This document shows, piece after piece, positions 23,835 through 32,368 of a stretch of 34,353 bases of DNA. Numbering within the stretch: position 1 is the stretch's first letter; each line of letters opens with the position of its first letter. The notes under the pieces are model-generated. The model was not told the origin of the DNA and made no database searches. It worked only from the letters and a program-made list of their open reading frames with translations. Position numbers and translations under genes: made by a program. Source of the DNA: Cyanobacteria bacterium UBA3803 (GTDB taxonomy: Bacteria > Cyanobacteriota > Vampirovibrionia > Gastranaerophilales > Gastranaerophilaceae); NCBI GenBank assembly GCA_002369055.1, contig DFEL01000141.1, positions 1 through 34,353 of the forward strand, in the 5' to 3' direction.

Positions 23835-24806
23835 ATGAAAACTCTAAATTTAATTGATACGGCAAAAAATGTTTTGGATATTGAAGCAAATTCAATATTA
23901 AAAATAAAAAATAACTTAGACGAAATTGAATTTAATAAGGCAATAGATGCTATATACAACTGTAAAGGCAGAGTTATTGTTACAGGCATGGGCAAATCAG
24001 GTCATATAGGCAAAAAAATTGCCGCAACATTTTCTTCAACAGGAACTCCATCGTATTTTCTGCATCCCGCTGAAAGTACTCATGGTGATTCAGGTATAAT
24101 AACAAGAGAAGATGTAATTATCGCAATTTCAAACAGTGGCGAATCACAAGAGTTATTAAATTTATTACCGCTTTTAAAACGTTTTGGTGTAACGATTATT
24201 GCCATGACCGGAAATCAAAATTCAACATTAGGAAAAGCAAGTGATATTTTTATTGACATTTCGGTAGAACAAGAAGCTTGTCCATTGGGTAAAGCACCAA
24301 CCGCTTCAACAACCGTTACTCTTGCAGTTGGAGATGCATTGGCAATGTGTTTACTTGAAAAAAGAGGGTTTACGGAAGAAGACTTTTTAATTTTTCATCC
24401 GTCAGGTGCATTGGGTAAAGGTTTTACATATAAGGTTTCAGATCTTATGCGAACAAAAGATTTGCCTGTTGAGGATGAAGATAAATTATTTACGGATGTT
24501 ATAGAAACAATTTCTGAACATAAATTAGGTTTGGCACTTATTGTTGATGCGAAAGGATTATTAACAGGTATACTTACTGATGGTGATATTAGGCGTAATT
24601 TAATAAAATACAAAGATGTAAGCAATTTAAAAGTTGTTGATGCAATGACAAAATCACCAAAAACCGTTAAGGCAGATTCTTATGCGGCAAGTGCTTTGCA
24701 TTTAATGGAAAAATATTCGATAACTGCGTTACCTATTGTCAACGAAGTCGGTGAACCTGTTGGTGTTGTGCATATTCATGATTTATTAAAAGCAGGAGTG
24801 GTATAA
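23835..24806 (+). CDS. kdsD: D-arabinose 5-phosphate isomerase KdsD/KpsF
   Basis: 323 residues: a sugar isomerase (SIS) domain then two CBS domains. It converts ribulose 5-phosphate to arabinose 5-phosphate, the first committed step to Kdo, the inner sugar of lipopolysaccharide. SIS motifs VTGMGKSGHIGKKIAATFSSTGT, HPAESTHGDSG, ISNSGES and CPLGKAPTAST are all intact, as is HPSGALGK before the CBS pair. Its stop overlaps the kdsC start. Shows the organism probably makes Kdo and thus has an outer membrane; kdsA and kdsB are not in the window. Confidence 0.95.
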   Translation: MKTLNLIDTAKNVLDIEANSILKIKNNLDEIEFNKAIDAIYNCKGRVIVTGMGKSGHIGKKIAATFSSTGTPSYFLHPAESTHGDSGIITREDVIIAISNSGESQELLNLLPLLKRFGVTIIAMTGNQNSTLGKASDIFIDISVEQEACPLGKAPTASTTVTLAVGDALAMCLLEKRGFTEEDFLIFHPSGALGKGFTYKVSDLMRTKDLPVEDEDKLFTDVIETISEHKLGLALIVDAKGLLTGILTDGDIRRNLIKYKDVSNLKVVDAMTKSPKTVKADSYAASALHLMEKYSITALPIVNEVGEPVGVVHIHDLLKAGVV

Positions 24807-25333
24807 TGAATGACGTTATAAAAGAAAAGGCTTCAAAAATAAAATTACTTGCATTTGATGTTGACGGTGTTATGACAACAGGCGAAGTTACTTATGATGA
24901 AAACGGTGTTGAATATAAGTCTTTTAATGTAAAAGACGGGCATGGTCTTGTAAGAGTACAAAATGCAGGTTTTATTACTGCAATAATTACTGCAAGAAAT
25001 AACGGAACGGTAAGACATAGAGCAGAAAATTTACATATAACAGAATTATATCAAGGACAAAAATATAAACTTCCTGCATTGGAAGAAATTATGAAAAAAT
25101 ATAATTTAACTTACGAACAAGTATCTTATATGGGTGATGATTTACCGGATATTTGCATTTTAGAGAAAGTTGGTTTAAAATGCTGTCCAAATGATGCTGT
25201 CGATGAAGTAAAAAGTATTTGTAATTTTATTTCAACAAAAGACGGCGGCAAAGGAGCAGTAAGAGAACTTACAGATTTTGTTCTGGAAGCTCAAGGGATA
25301 AAAAAAGAATATACAGTATCAGAGGGAAAATAA
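24806..25333 (+). CDS. kdsC: Kdo-8-phosphate phosphatase KdsC
   Basis: 175 residues, a cap-less HAD phosphatase that removes phosphate from Kdo 8-phosphate. The nucleophile and acid are D18 and D20 in LAFDVDGVMTTGE; the Thr of motif II is in IITARN, the Lys of motif III in QGQKYKLPAL, and motif IV is MGDDLPD. Ending KGAVRELTDFVL is typical for KdsC. It is translationally coupled to kdsD by TAATG, with AGGAG upstream, and is followed after 12 bases by queD. Confidence 0.94.
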   Translation: MNDVIKEKASKIKLLAFDVDGVMTTGEVTYDENGVEYKSFNVKDGHGLVRVQNAGFITAIITARNNGTVRHRAENLHITELYQGQKYKLPALEEIMKKYNLTYEQVSYMGDDLPDICILEKVGLKCCPNDAVDEVKSICNFISTKDGGKGAVRELTDFVLEAQGIKKEYTVSEGK

Positions 25334-25345
25334 TAGGAGTTTAAA

Positions 25346-25711
25346 ATGTACGAAGTAAGTGCACAAGTAGAATTTTCAGCAGCACATCATTTATTGGAGT
25401 ATGAAGGCGGTAAATGTGAGCAACAACACGGTCATAATTGGACGGTAGAAGTTACCGTAAAAGGTGATATTTTGGACCAAAGTAATATTTTAGTTGATTT
25501 TAAGGCCTTAAAAAGAGATTTACGTTTGGTTCTTTCTGAATTAGACCACAAAGATTTGAATGAATTACTTGATTTTAAAGATGAAAGTCCAAGCAGTGAA
25601 TTTATTGCAAATTATATATATTACAAAATGAAAGAAAAATATGTTGAGTTGTACAAAGTTTCTGTTTGGGAAACAAAAGAATCTTGTGCAACATACTATG
25701 AGGATAAATAA
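25346..25711 (+). CDS. queD: 6-carboxy-5,6,7,8-tetrahydropterin synthase QueD
   Basis: 121 residues of the PTPS/QueD family, which turns dihydroneopterin triphosphate into carboxytetrahydropterin for queuosine synthesis. The zinc-binding histidines are H15 (in SAAHHL), H28 and H30 (HGHNW), and the catalytic Cys is C24 in GGKCEQQHGH; LDHKDLN and VWETKES complete the active site. The CxxxHGH spacing fits QueD better than eukaryotic PTPS. AGGAG precedes the ATG. queC, queE and queF are not nearby; it is embedded between envelope genes kdsC and uppP. Confidence 0.92.
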   Translation: MYEVSAQVEFSAAHHLLEYEGGKCEQQHGHNWTVEVTVKGDILDQSNILVDFKALKRDLRLVLSELDHKDLNELLDFKDESPSSEFIANYIYYKMKEKYVELYKVSVWETKESCATYYEDK

Positions 25712-25713
25712 AA

Positions 25714-26574
25714 ATGAGTACAATAGAAGCAATAATATTAGGAATTATACAGGGTATAAGTGAATTTTTGCCTATTTCAAGTTCGGCACACCTTGTTTTT
25801 ACTTCAAATATATATGCTATTTTAACAGGTTCACCTATTGATGTTAAAACAAGTCAACATATATTCCTTAGTATCATGCTTCACGTTGGTACTTTAATTG
25901 CCGTAATGGTTTATTTTAGAAAAGAACTATGGAATATTACGAATTCTTTTTTTAAAGCACTTTATAAAAGAGATTTTTCGGATGATGATGCAATGATGGG
26001 AGTATATATTCTTGTTGGTACTATATTTACTATTGCAATTGCATATCCGCTTAATGATATTTCCGAAAGTTTGCTTGTAAGTCCTATAATTGTGGCGGTG
26101 TTATTGATTTTGACAGGTTTTGTATTATTCTTTAGTGAATTTAAATCTAAACACATGCCAGAACACACAAAAAATTTAGATTTTAAAAAAGCCATTTTAA
26201 TTGGTATAGCACAAGGTTTGGCTGGATTTCCGGGCTTATCACGTTCTGGTTGGACAATAGCCGCAGGTTTATTTTTGGGTATGAATAGAGTAAAAAGTAC
26301 AAGATTTTCATTTTTGTTAATAGTTCCAATTATTATTGGTGCTTCAATATTTTACCCTATATTGGAAATAAATCCGTCAGAATTTGCAAGTTATAACTGG
26401 CTTGGTATAATATTAGGAACAATTACATCTGCCTTTGTCGGATATTTTTGTATTAAATATTTCTTGAAATTTGTAGCAAAATTTTCAATGAACTTTTTTG
26501 CATATTATTGCATAATTGTTGGTATGCTGATAATAGCATTCTTTACAGGAATTTATTACGGAGCACATGCTTAA
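25714..26574 (+). CDS. uppP: Undecaprenyl-diphosphatase UppP (BacA)
   Basis: 286 residues, a polytopic inner-membrane enzyme that recycles the lipid carrier for peptidoglycan and lipopolysaccharide by removing a phosphate from undecaprenyl pyrophosphate. Both conserved regions are present: GIIQGISEFLPISSSAHLV near the N-terminus and GLAGFPGLSRSGWTIAAGLFLG (PGxSRSG). About seven or eight membrane helices are visible. It starts two bases after queD and ends the kdsD-kdsC-queD-uppP operon at a strong terminator. Confidence 0.95.
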   Translation: MSTIEAIILGIIQGISEFLPISSSAHLVFTSNIYAILTGSPIDVKTSQHIFLSIMLHVGTLIAVMVYFRKELWNITNSFFKALYKRDFSDDDAMMGVYILVGTIFTIAIAYPLNDISESLLVSPIIVAVLLILTGFVLFFSEFKSKHMPEHTKNLDFKKAILIGIAQGLAGFPGLSRSGWTIAAGLFLGMNRVKSTRFSFLLIVPIIIGASIFYPILEINPSEFASYNWLGIILGTITSAFVGYFCIKYFLKFVAKFSMNFFAYYCIIVGMLIIAFFTGIYYGAHA

Positions 26575-26588
26575 AACAAGATATAAAC

Positions 26589-26620
26589 AAAGTGCGGAGA
26601 TTATATAATCTCCGCACTTT
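26589..26620 (+). terminator. Terminator after uppP
   Basis: A perfect 32-base palindrome with arms AAAGTGCGGAGATTAT and its complement; TTTATTTG follows on the plus strand. It lies between convergent genes and could act on both strands. Confidence 0.88.
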
Positions 26621-26680
26621 ATTTGTGTGTGAAATGTGGGGTGGGTTTAGGGTAAATGAAATAAATTTGTGTGTGAAATG
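26621..26680. repeat. Pair of 16-bp direct repeats
   Basis: ATTTGTGTGTGAAATG occurs at 26621-26636 and again at 26665-26680, separated by 28 bases of G-rich sequence unlike the AT-rich surroundings. No function is evident. Confidence 0.7.
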
Positions 26681-26684
26681 ATTT

Positions 26685-27554
26685 TTAAACTTTTTGGAAT
26701 ATGAAGATATATTCGTGTTGGAAGATTGAAAATCCGCCTGCTAAGGCTCTATATCTCCATAAATTTGCAGTTTTACCTTTTGCTCTTTCGTTACCTTGAA
26801 TGTCTTTTACAATAATTGATTTTAATTTAAAACCAAGATTTTTCATCCTATCCATACATTCAAAGCCTAAAGGTTGAACTTCTGAATTTTTATAGCTGTC
26901 GCCAATAATTAATGCCGCAAATCTGCCTTTTTCAAGTAATTTATAACCATTTTCGGCAACTTTTTCAAACAAATCATAAAACTCTTCTGTTGATGAACAA
27001 TTAGATAAATCTTCTTTTTTATCTGAAAATTTAATTATGTCATCATAGGGTGGGTGCAGGATTAGAAGTTGTGCTTTTTCTTCGCCCATAACCTCTAATC
27101 TTGCTTGGATTTTATCGACAATCTCATCACTTGCAGAATCACCGCAGATAAGATTCATATCTGTAACCAACTCTTTTTGTGAAAATTTTTGACTTACAGA
27201 ATCTACTAATTCTTGTTTAAGTTCAACACCAATACAACGACGGTTTTCGTTTAAGGCTTCAATGCCTGTTGTGCCCGAACCAAAGAATAAATCTAAAACT
27301 ACATCACCTTTTTTTGTATAACGTTGTAGGAGTTGTTGTGCTATTTGAGGAATGTAATTTCCATGATATTCGTTAGAATGTCCACCTGTTCTTAAACGGG
27401 TAGGAAATTGCCAGAAAGTGTCTGTTTTAACTTCGGGATAATTTTTCCATTCTTTTAAATTAATATCATTATAAGCAGTCGTTTTAATCGGGTTTGTTGT
27501 AACGACATTTAAATTAGCACGTCCTTGTGCTTCTTTTAACTTTGTATTAGCCAT
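26685..27554 (-). CDS. Orphan DNA methyltransferase
   Basis: 289 residues of the amino-DNA-methyltransferase fold (N6-adenine or N4-cytosine). SAM-binding motif I is VLDLFFGSGTTGIEA (88-96 core) and the acidic strand end is IGVELK. Motif IV reads HPPY (167-170) rather than the usual DPPY/SPPY. Motif I comes before motif IV, unlike beta-class enzymes such as many type III and restriction-linked methylases. TRLRTGGHSNEYHGNYIPQI precedes motif I. No restriction endonuclease or specificity subunit is adjacent, so it looks solitary, possibly regulatory or a remnant. The neighbour across the divergent gap is mutL. A tRNA or rRNA substrate cannot be excluded. Confidence 0.8.
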   Translation of the reverse strand: MANTKLKEAQGRANLNVVTTNPIKTTAYNDINLKEWKNYPEVKTDTFWQFPTRLRTGGHSNEYHGNYIPQIAQQLLQRYTKKGDVVLDLFFGSGTTGIEALNENRRCIGVELKQELVDSVSQKFSQKELVTDMNLICGDSASDEIVDKIQARLEVMGEEKAQLLILHPPYDDIIKFSDKKEDLSNCSSTEEFYDLFEKVAENGYKLLEKGRFAALIIGDSYKNSEVQPLGFECMDRMKNLGFKLKSIIVKDIQGNERAKGKTANLWRYRALAGGFSIFQHEYIFIFQKV

Positions 27555-27697
27555 TAATCTTACTATCCTCTGTCCCTCTTTGTGTCTTAATAATATAAAA
27601 TTTTTTCTGCTACTTCATCAAATAAAAAGAGGATATTGAAAAATTTTTCTACATAAAACAGAGGATAAATTTACTTTATTTTGTTTTAATTTTGAGT

Positions 27698-27703
27698 TAA
27701 AAT
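27698..27703 (+). promoter_or_regulatory. -10 element placed 6 bases before the mutL start
   Basis: TAAAAT lies six bases before the mutL ATG, with TTTATT 17 bp further upstream as a weak -35. There is no Shine-Dalgarno, so a leaderless transcript is possible. Confidence 0.4.
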
Positions 27704-27709
27704 TCAGTT

Positions 27710-29482
27710 ATGGCAAGAATAGAACAACTATCAAAAAATTTAATAAATCAAATTGCAGCAGGTGAAGTTATAGAAAGACCGGTATCTGTTGTTAAAGAAC
27801 TTGTAGAAAATGCTATTGATGCAGGCTCTACAAAAATCAGTATTGAAATAAGTAACGAATGTCGTAATATCCGTGTAGCCGATAACGGTTCTGGTATACA
27901 TCCTGACGATATTATGCTTGCATTCTCAAAACATGCAACAAGTAAAATTAAAACAACTGACGATTTATATGCCATTGAAACACTTGGTTTTAGAGGTGAA
28001 GCTCTTTCAAGTATTATATCAATTGCAAAAGTAACCTGTACAACAAGAACTAAAGATTACGACTATGGTTTTAAGGTTGAATGTGCAAATTCAGAGGTTA
28101 ATAAAACTCAAATAGGCTGTGCTGTTGGTACGATTATGAATGTCCAAGACCTGTTTTATAATATACCCGCTCGTTTGAAATTTTTAAGAAACTCAAAAAC
28201 AGAATTTTCATACATTCAGGAGTTAATTCAATCTCTTGCTTTAATTAATTCAAATATTGCGTTTGAATTAAAAAATAACGAAAAAATTGTATTAAAAACA
28301 AATGGTTTAGGTAATTTATTAAATACGATCAAGGAAGTTTATACAAAAGATACTGCAAGCCATTTAAAAGAAGTTTTAAAAACAGATGAATTATCAGGGC
28401 TAAAAATCTCAGGATATGTTTCAACTCCTGATTATACACGTTCAAGTAAAAAATATAATATTTATATAAATTCAAGAACTGTTAAATGTCCTATTTTTCA
28501 AAAAGCAATAGATACAGCTTATAAAAATCTTATTGCAAAAGGAAAATATCCTTTTGTTGTTTTAAATTTAGAACTACCGCCAACAGATGTTGATGTGAAT
28601 GTTCACCCGACAAAAAAAGAAGTTCGCTATAAGAATACTAATCAAGTTTTTAGTTTTATCTATGCCGGTATTGATATGGCATTATCGAATTATACAGAAA
28701 GACCAATAACAGAAACGATTAGCGTTGTTGAATTTAAACCGTCCGAAAATAAATCTCAAGAAGTATTAGAGGATATTTATGTAAGCGATTTGAAACCAAC
28801 AAAGCCTATTCAGGAAACTTTCTTAAAACCTGTAAGAGAAATTCCTTCAAAACCGACTCAAAATTATCATCAACCTGTAATTCAGCAAAATAAATTTATT
28901 GATACAACAATTGATAAAGAAGAACCGGAAACAGACAGGATTATTGGTCAGTATAAAAAAACTTATATATTGATTGAGAAGGACGAAGGGCTTGAAATTG
29001 TTGACCAACACATTGCTGAAGAACGCTATATTTATGAAAAATTAAAATCTCAAAATGAAGTTGCATCTCAAATATTATTTTTGTCGGATGTAATTGAAGT
29101 TTCGCCAACAGAGGCTCAATTATTAAGAGATAATAAAGATAAATTTGAGCATTTTGGTTTTGAAATAGAAGTTTTAAGTGATAAAGAAGTAACATTCAAA
29201 AAAGTTCCGCAATTACTTTCAAAAGTAAATACAAAAGAAATTTTAGCAGATATATTAGAAAATCTTGACGGTGATATTGCAGGATTGGAAGAACATATAT
29301 TGATTACAACATCCTGTAAGGCTGCCGTGAAAGCAGGTAAAGAACTTTCATTATTTCAAATGCAAGAATTAATAAAAAAATGGCGAAAATGTGAAAAACC
29401 ATACACTTGCCCGCACGGACGTCCAATTTCTAAATTAATTCCGCACAAAGAACTTGCAGGTTTTTTCCAAAGAAATAAATAA
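27710..29482 (+). CDS. mutL: DNA mismatch repair protein MutL, endonuclease type
   Basis: 590 residues. The N-terminal GHKL ATPase shows LVENAIDAGS, ADNGSGI and GFRGEAL. A Pro/Lys/Thr-rich linker (about 330-410) joins the C-terminal dimerisation and nuclease domain. There DQHIAEERYIYE (from 432) fits the nicking motif DQHA(x)2E(x)4E apart from Ile for Ala, and SCKAAVKAG (C536) plus CPHGRP (C567) supply the metal site. MutL of this kind nicks the new strand in bacteria without MutH, so a Dam-type partner is not needed. mutS is not in the window. An orphan methyltransferase is the divergent neighbour. Confidence 0.95.
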   Translation: MARIEQLSKNLINQIAAGEVIERPVSVVKELVENAIDAGSTKISIEISNECRNIRVADNGSGIHPDDIMLAFSKHATSKIKTTDDLYAIETLGFRGEALSSIISIAKVTCTTRTKDYDYGFKVECANSEVNKTQIGCAVGTIMNVQDLFYNIPARLKFLRNSKTEFSYIQELIQSLALINSNIAFELKNNEKIVLKTNGLGNLLNTIKEVYTKDTASHLKEVLKTDELSGLKISGYVSTPDYTRSSKKYNIYINSRTVKCPIFQKAIDTAYKNLIAKGKYPFVVLNLELPPTDVDVNVHPTKKEVRYKNTNQVFSFIYAGIDMALSNYTERPITETISVVEFKPSENKSQEVLEDIYVSDLKPTKPIQETFLKPVREIPSKPTQNYHQPVIQQNKFIDTTIDKEEPETDRIIGQYKKTYILIEKDEGLEIVDQHIAEERYIYEKLKSQNEVASQILFLSDVIEVSPTEAQLLRDNKDKFEHFGFEIEVLSDKEVTFKKVPQLLSKVNTKEILADILENLDGDIAGLEEHILITTSCKAAVKAGKELSLFQMQELIKKWRKCEKPYTCPHGRPISKLIPHKELAGFFQRNK

Positions 29483-29538
29483 TTTATTTACAAGTTGTGT
29501 TTGTCCAACTTAGCTTATCCTTACAAATTTGGATTAAA

Positions 29539-29628
29539 ATCAGATACCCGAGAAAACAAAGACAATCAAATGATATAAAACAAGCAGAAATATATTTAAA
29601 AGACTACAATGAAAGGAACCTTAAATGA
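29539..29628 (+). pseudogene. Decayed C-terminus of a HigB/RelE-type toxin
   Basis: In the frame ending with TGA at 29626-29628 the translation reads KQRQSNDIKQAEIYLKDY then NERNLK. This matches the usual C-terminal end of small RelE/HigB-like toxins, whose tail has a pattern like GGDKxxQxxDIxxAxxYxxDY. The TGA overlaps the antitoxin ATG (ATGA), the standard toxin-antitoxin junction. The preceding GG and the catalytic core are missing, and only IRYP remains of what may have been the KIRYG strand, so an internal deletion removed most of the gene. No start codon or ribosome site is seen. Confidence 0.6.
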
Positions 29629-29930
29629 ATAAAATGCCGGAATATAGTACATTAGAATATTTAAAAAATGATAAAGAATTACAAAAAGAATATATAAAAG
29701 AATTGTTAAATGAATATTTTATGGATAATAACGCAGAAATATTTTTAGCATCATTAAAATCATTAATTTTACTAAATGGTACAATAAGTGATTTTGCAAA
29801 AAAAACAGGTATAAATAGAACCTATTTTTATAAATTGTTTAGAAATGAAATTTCTCCCGAATTTTTAACAATTATGACTATAATTAAAAATTTAGGTTTT
29901 AATATAAATTTTGATTTACAAGTTGCATAA
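29625..29930 (+). CDS. HigA-like antitoxin (helix-turn-helix), solitary
   Basis: 101 residues. The start to end pattern MPEYSTLEYLKNDKELQKEYIKELL, EIFLASLKSLI, ISDFAKKTGINRTYFYKLF and ISPEFLTIMTIIKNLGFNI matches the 'addiction module antidote' family of small HTH proteins that bind and repress the promoter of their toxin operon. The normal partner, a RelE/HigB-type toxin, should lie just upstream, where only a fragment remains. AAGGA precedes the ATG at 29625. A complete antitoxin without toxin can persist as protection against related toxins or as a plain repressor; which applies here is unknown. Confidence 0.8.
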   Translation: MNKMPEYSTLEYLKNDKELQKEYIKELLNEYFMDNNAEIFLASLKSLILLNGTISDFAKKTGINRTYFYKLFRNEISPEFLTIMTIIKNLGFNINFDLQVA

Positions 29931-29967
29931 AGAAGTCGGTTTTGATTTAATCAAAACCGACTTCTTT
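29929..29967. terminator. Bidirectional terminator between antitoxin and minE
   Basis: A 19-bp stem (AAAGAAGTCGGTTTTGATT and its complement) surrounds a single base; T-rich sequence follows on plus and the mirror A tract gives Ts on minus. The genes are convergent. Confidence 0.88.
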
Positions 29968-29984
29968 GTTTTATTTTTATATCT

Positions 29985-30686
29985 TTATTCTTGATGTTCT
30001 TCTTTATTTTCTTCGTTTTGTTCTTCTTTTACTTCTTCTTGGTTGTTATTTTCATTTTGTTCTGAAGTATTTGAAGTTTCTTGTTTGTTTTCTTCGTTTT
30101 CTACATTTTCTTCAAGCTGTTGATTTTTTTTCTTCTTATGTTTTTTCTTTTTCTTCTTTTTAGGGTGTTCTTCTGTGTTTTCAGATAGTTCAGAGGATGC
30201 TTCTTTTGTTTCTTCATTGTCTTGTGAATTATCTTCTAAATCCGAATTTTCATCTTCTTCTGTATCATTTTCAAATTCGTCATCTTCGTTATTATCATCA
30301 TCTGCTTCATCGTCTTCATCTTCATCTGCTTCTTGAGCAAGTTTTGCTAGACGTTCTTTTTCTTCATCTTCCGCTTTAAGAGCCGCTTCAATTTCTTCTT
30401 CGTCTTTTGCCCTGATAACAGGAATTGAAAGCATTAATGCAAGCTGGTCGTCTTCAGGTGTAAAGTTTAATTCTAATAATTCTTTATCCATTACAACGTA
30501 TTTAGAAAGCAAATCTATCATTTCGCCCCTTAAACGTTCTAAAAGACGAGGATTTAAATTTGTTCTATCTTGCATCAAAACAAGTTTTAAACGATTTCTG
30601 GCAACATCTTTTGTTTTGTCTTTTTCTTCCGTTTTGGTGAAAAAGTCCACAACTTTGTTATATATGTCTGCAAAAATTTCCTTCAT
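29985..30686 (-). CDS. minE: Cell division topological factor MinE with long charged tail
   Basis: 233 residues, more than twice the normal 85-100. Residues 1-95 are MinE: an amphipathic N-terminus (MKEIFADIYNKVVDFF), the MinD-contacting DVARNRLKLVLMQDR, and the dimerisation part LLERLRGEMIDLLSKYVVMDKELLELN. MinE displaces MinD from the membrane and keeps the inhibitor at the poles. Residues 96-233 are low complexity: a very acidic stretch (96-170), a Lys block (176-187) and an acidic, Asn/Gln-rich end. No frameshift is apparent. A perfect AAGGAGG site precedes the ATG, which is three bases after the minD stop. Confidence 0.92.
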   Translation of the reverse strand: MKEIFADIYNKVVDFFTKTEEKDKTKDVARNRLKLVLMQDRTNLNPRLLERLRGEMIDLLSKYVVMDKELLELNFTPEDDQLALMLSIPVIRAKDEEEIEAALKAEDEEKERLAKLAQEADEDEDDEADDDNNEDDEFENDTEEDENSDLEDNSQDNEETKEASSELSENTEEHPKKKKKKKHKKKKNQQLEENVENEENKQETSNTSEQNENNNQEEVKEEQNEENKEEHQE

Positions 30687-30689
30687 AGA

Positions 30690-31505
30690 TTAAGCCTCCT
30701 TCTTAAATAAATTTAAGAAAAATGCTTTAACCTTTGAGATAAAATCTTGAGGTTGGTCAATATCTAAAAATTCAACATCTTCGCCCATTATTCTCTTTGC
30801 AACATTTTGGTATGCTTGACCTGCAAGAGATTTTTCATCATTTACAATAGGTTCACCTTTATTGGTTGATGTAATAATGCCTGTATCCTCAGGAATTATA
30901 CCGATAAGTTTGCAAGACAATATTTCAACTACATCGTCTACACTCATCATATCGTTTGTTTTGATTAAATTTGGACGAACTCTGTTTAATAACAAATTAT
31001 ATTTTTCAATATGTTCTTTTGCTTCTAAAAGACCAATAATTCTATCAGCATCACGAACTGCTGACATTTCCGGAGTTGCAACAACAATTGCTTCGCTTGC
31101 ACCGGCGGTTGCATTTTCAAATCCTTGTTCAATACCGGCAGGACAGTCAATTATAATAAAATCATTTTCTTCTTTAAGTTCTTCGCATATTGATTTTAAT
31201 TGTTCTCCTGTTATAGCCGTTTTATCACGTGTTTGAGCAGCTGCTAACAAGCATAAATTAGGATTTTTCTTATCTTTAACTAAGGCTTGTTTTAATTTAC
31301 AACGTTCTTCTACAACATCAACTATTGTATATACAATTCTGTTTTCCAAACCTAATAATAAATCTAAGTTTCTTAAACCTAAATCTGTGTCAATTAAAAC
31401 AACTTTGTTTCCTGCTTTTGCTAAAGCAGTACCTATGTTTGCGGTAGTTGTTGTTTTACCGACACCACCTTTACCTGAGGTAATTACTAAAACTCTACCT
31501 GTCAT
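30690..31505 (-). CDS. minD: Septum site-determining ATPase MinD
   Basis: 271 residues. The deviant Walker A GKGGVGKTT (11-19) with its signature Lys is present, as is switch II-like IDCPAGIEQGFENA. The C-terminal end FISKVKAFFLNLFKKEA is the amphipathic membrane-targeting helix. MinD recruits MinC to the membrane and is dislodged by MinE. Its ATG overlaps the minC stop (TAATG) with AAGGAG upstream, and minE follows after three bases. Confidence 0.97.
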   Translation of the reverse strand: MTGRVLVITSGKGGVGKTTTTANIGTALAKAGNKVVLIDTDLGLRNLDLLLGLENRIVYTIVDVVEERCKLKQALVKDKKNPNLCLLAAAQTRDKTAITGEQLKSICEELKEENDFIIIDCPAGIEQGFENATAGASEAIVVATPEMSAVRDADRIIGLLEAKEHIEKYNLLLNRVRPNLIKTNDMMSVDDVVEILSCKLIGIIPEDTGIITSTNKGEPIVNDEKSLAGQAYQNVAKRIMGEDVEFLDIDQPQDFISKVKAFFLNLFKKEA

Positions 31506-32368
31506 TATTTCTCCTTGCTTTCGTATGTTGTCTTTATAACTATTGTTTTTCCGTCAACTCTTGCTTCTTCCGGTACAAATGAAGAAGATTTTTGTACAAA
31601 CGGAATATTTTCTTTATTAACACGTCTTGCATATAAATTAGCAATTCTTAGTTGAATAGCATTCATTTTTAAGGCTCTAATGCAAGCATTAGCATTACCT
31701 TTTGAGCCGGCATGAGCAATTCCGCCCAAAACACCCCAAACTGTTACGTCACCTCTTGCAATGATTTCACTACCCGGATTTGCATCTCCAATGATAACAA
31801 TGTTTCCGTCTGATGATACTGTTTGACCTGAACGAAGTGTTTGATTTAAATATAATGTAGGCAATTTGTCAACATTTTCGTCATCACCTTCAAGTTCAAT
31901 ATTAGGTCTTTCATCATCATCCATAGTTGCATATTGTTTAATTTCTTCAGGTTTTATCAGTCCTTCTTCTTGTGCTAATTCTTGAAATGCAAAATCGTGT
32001 ACATTTTCTTCAAATAAATTAGTATTTCCTGTATGTTGTTTTAATTCGTCTTCAGTGGGCTGTATTTGTGGAATTTCCATTTCGTTTTTTAATTCCGAAA
32101 TCTTAATCTCTAAAGCGTTTGCAGCTTCTTTTGTTGCTTCTGATGTTGTATCTACAAATTCTAAAGTCGAATCCATAGAGTCAATTAATGCTCTTATACT
32201 TAATAATTGAGATTGAGTTAGGCTAATACCTTCCAATTTTAAACATATTTTTTTGTTTTGTGCTTCCGGCATATCTAAAATAGAACTCAGTTCATATATT
32301 ACTTCTGCGGCACTACTTGCATTACTAAGGTTTACGATAAAACCGTCTTCAATAAATCCGTTATCCAA
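31505..32368 (-). CDS. minC: Septum site-determining protein MinC
   Basis: 287 residues starting with TTG, supported by an AGAGGAAG site upstream. The N-terminal half (about 1-130) corresponds to the FtsZ-inhibiting domain. A long acidic linker (about 115-165) leads to the beta-helical C-terminal domain with LRSGQTVSSDGNIVIIGDANPGSEIIARGDVTVWGVLGGIAHAG, which dimerises and binds MinD. The linker is longer than in E. coli MinC (231 residues). First gene of minC-minD-minE. Confidence 0.93.
   Translation of the reverse strand: MDNGFIEDGFIVNLSNASSAAEVIYELSSILDMPEAQNKKICLKLEGISLTQSQLLSIRALIDSMDSTLEFVDTTSEATKEAANALEIKISELKNEMEIPQIQPTEDELKQHTGNTNLFEENVHDFAFQELAQEEGLIKPEEIKQYATMDDDERPNIELEGDDENVDKLPTLYLNQTLRSGQTVSSDGNIVIIGDANPGSEIIARGDVTVWGVLGGIAHAGSKGNANACIRALKMNAIQLRIANLYARRVNKENIPFVQKSSSFVPEEARVDGKTIVIKTTYESKEK

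Noticed and set aside
29541..29560. 16S rRNA fragment, since CAGATACCC also occurs in 16S genes
   Set aside because: Only about nine bases match, with no flanking rRNA sequence; the toxin-tail reading explains the region better.
30125..30165. Sequencing error in the A-rich stretch coding for the MinE Lys block
   Set aside because: The frame stays open for a further 45 codons with the same acidic composition as before the block and ends near a good terminator, so an error is not needed, though it cannot be ruled out.
30862..31236. 124-residue plus-strand ORF within minD
   Set aside because: Antisense shadow of the conserved MinD sequence.
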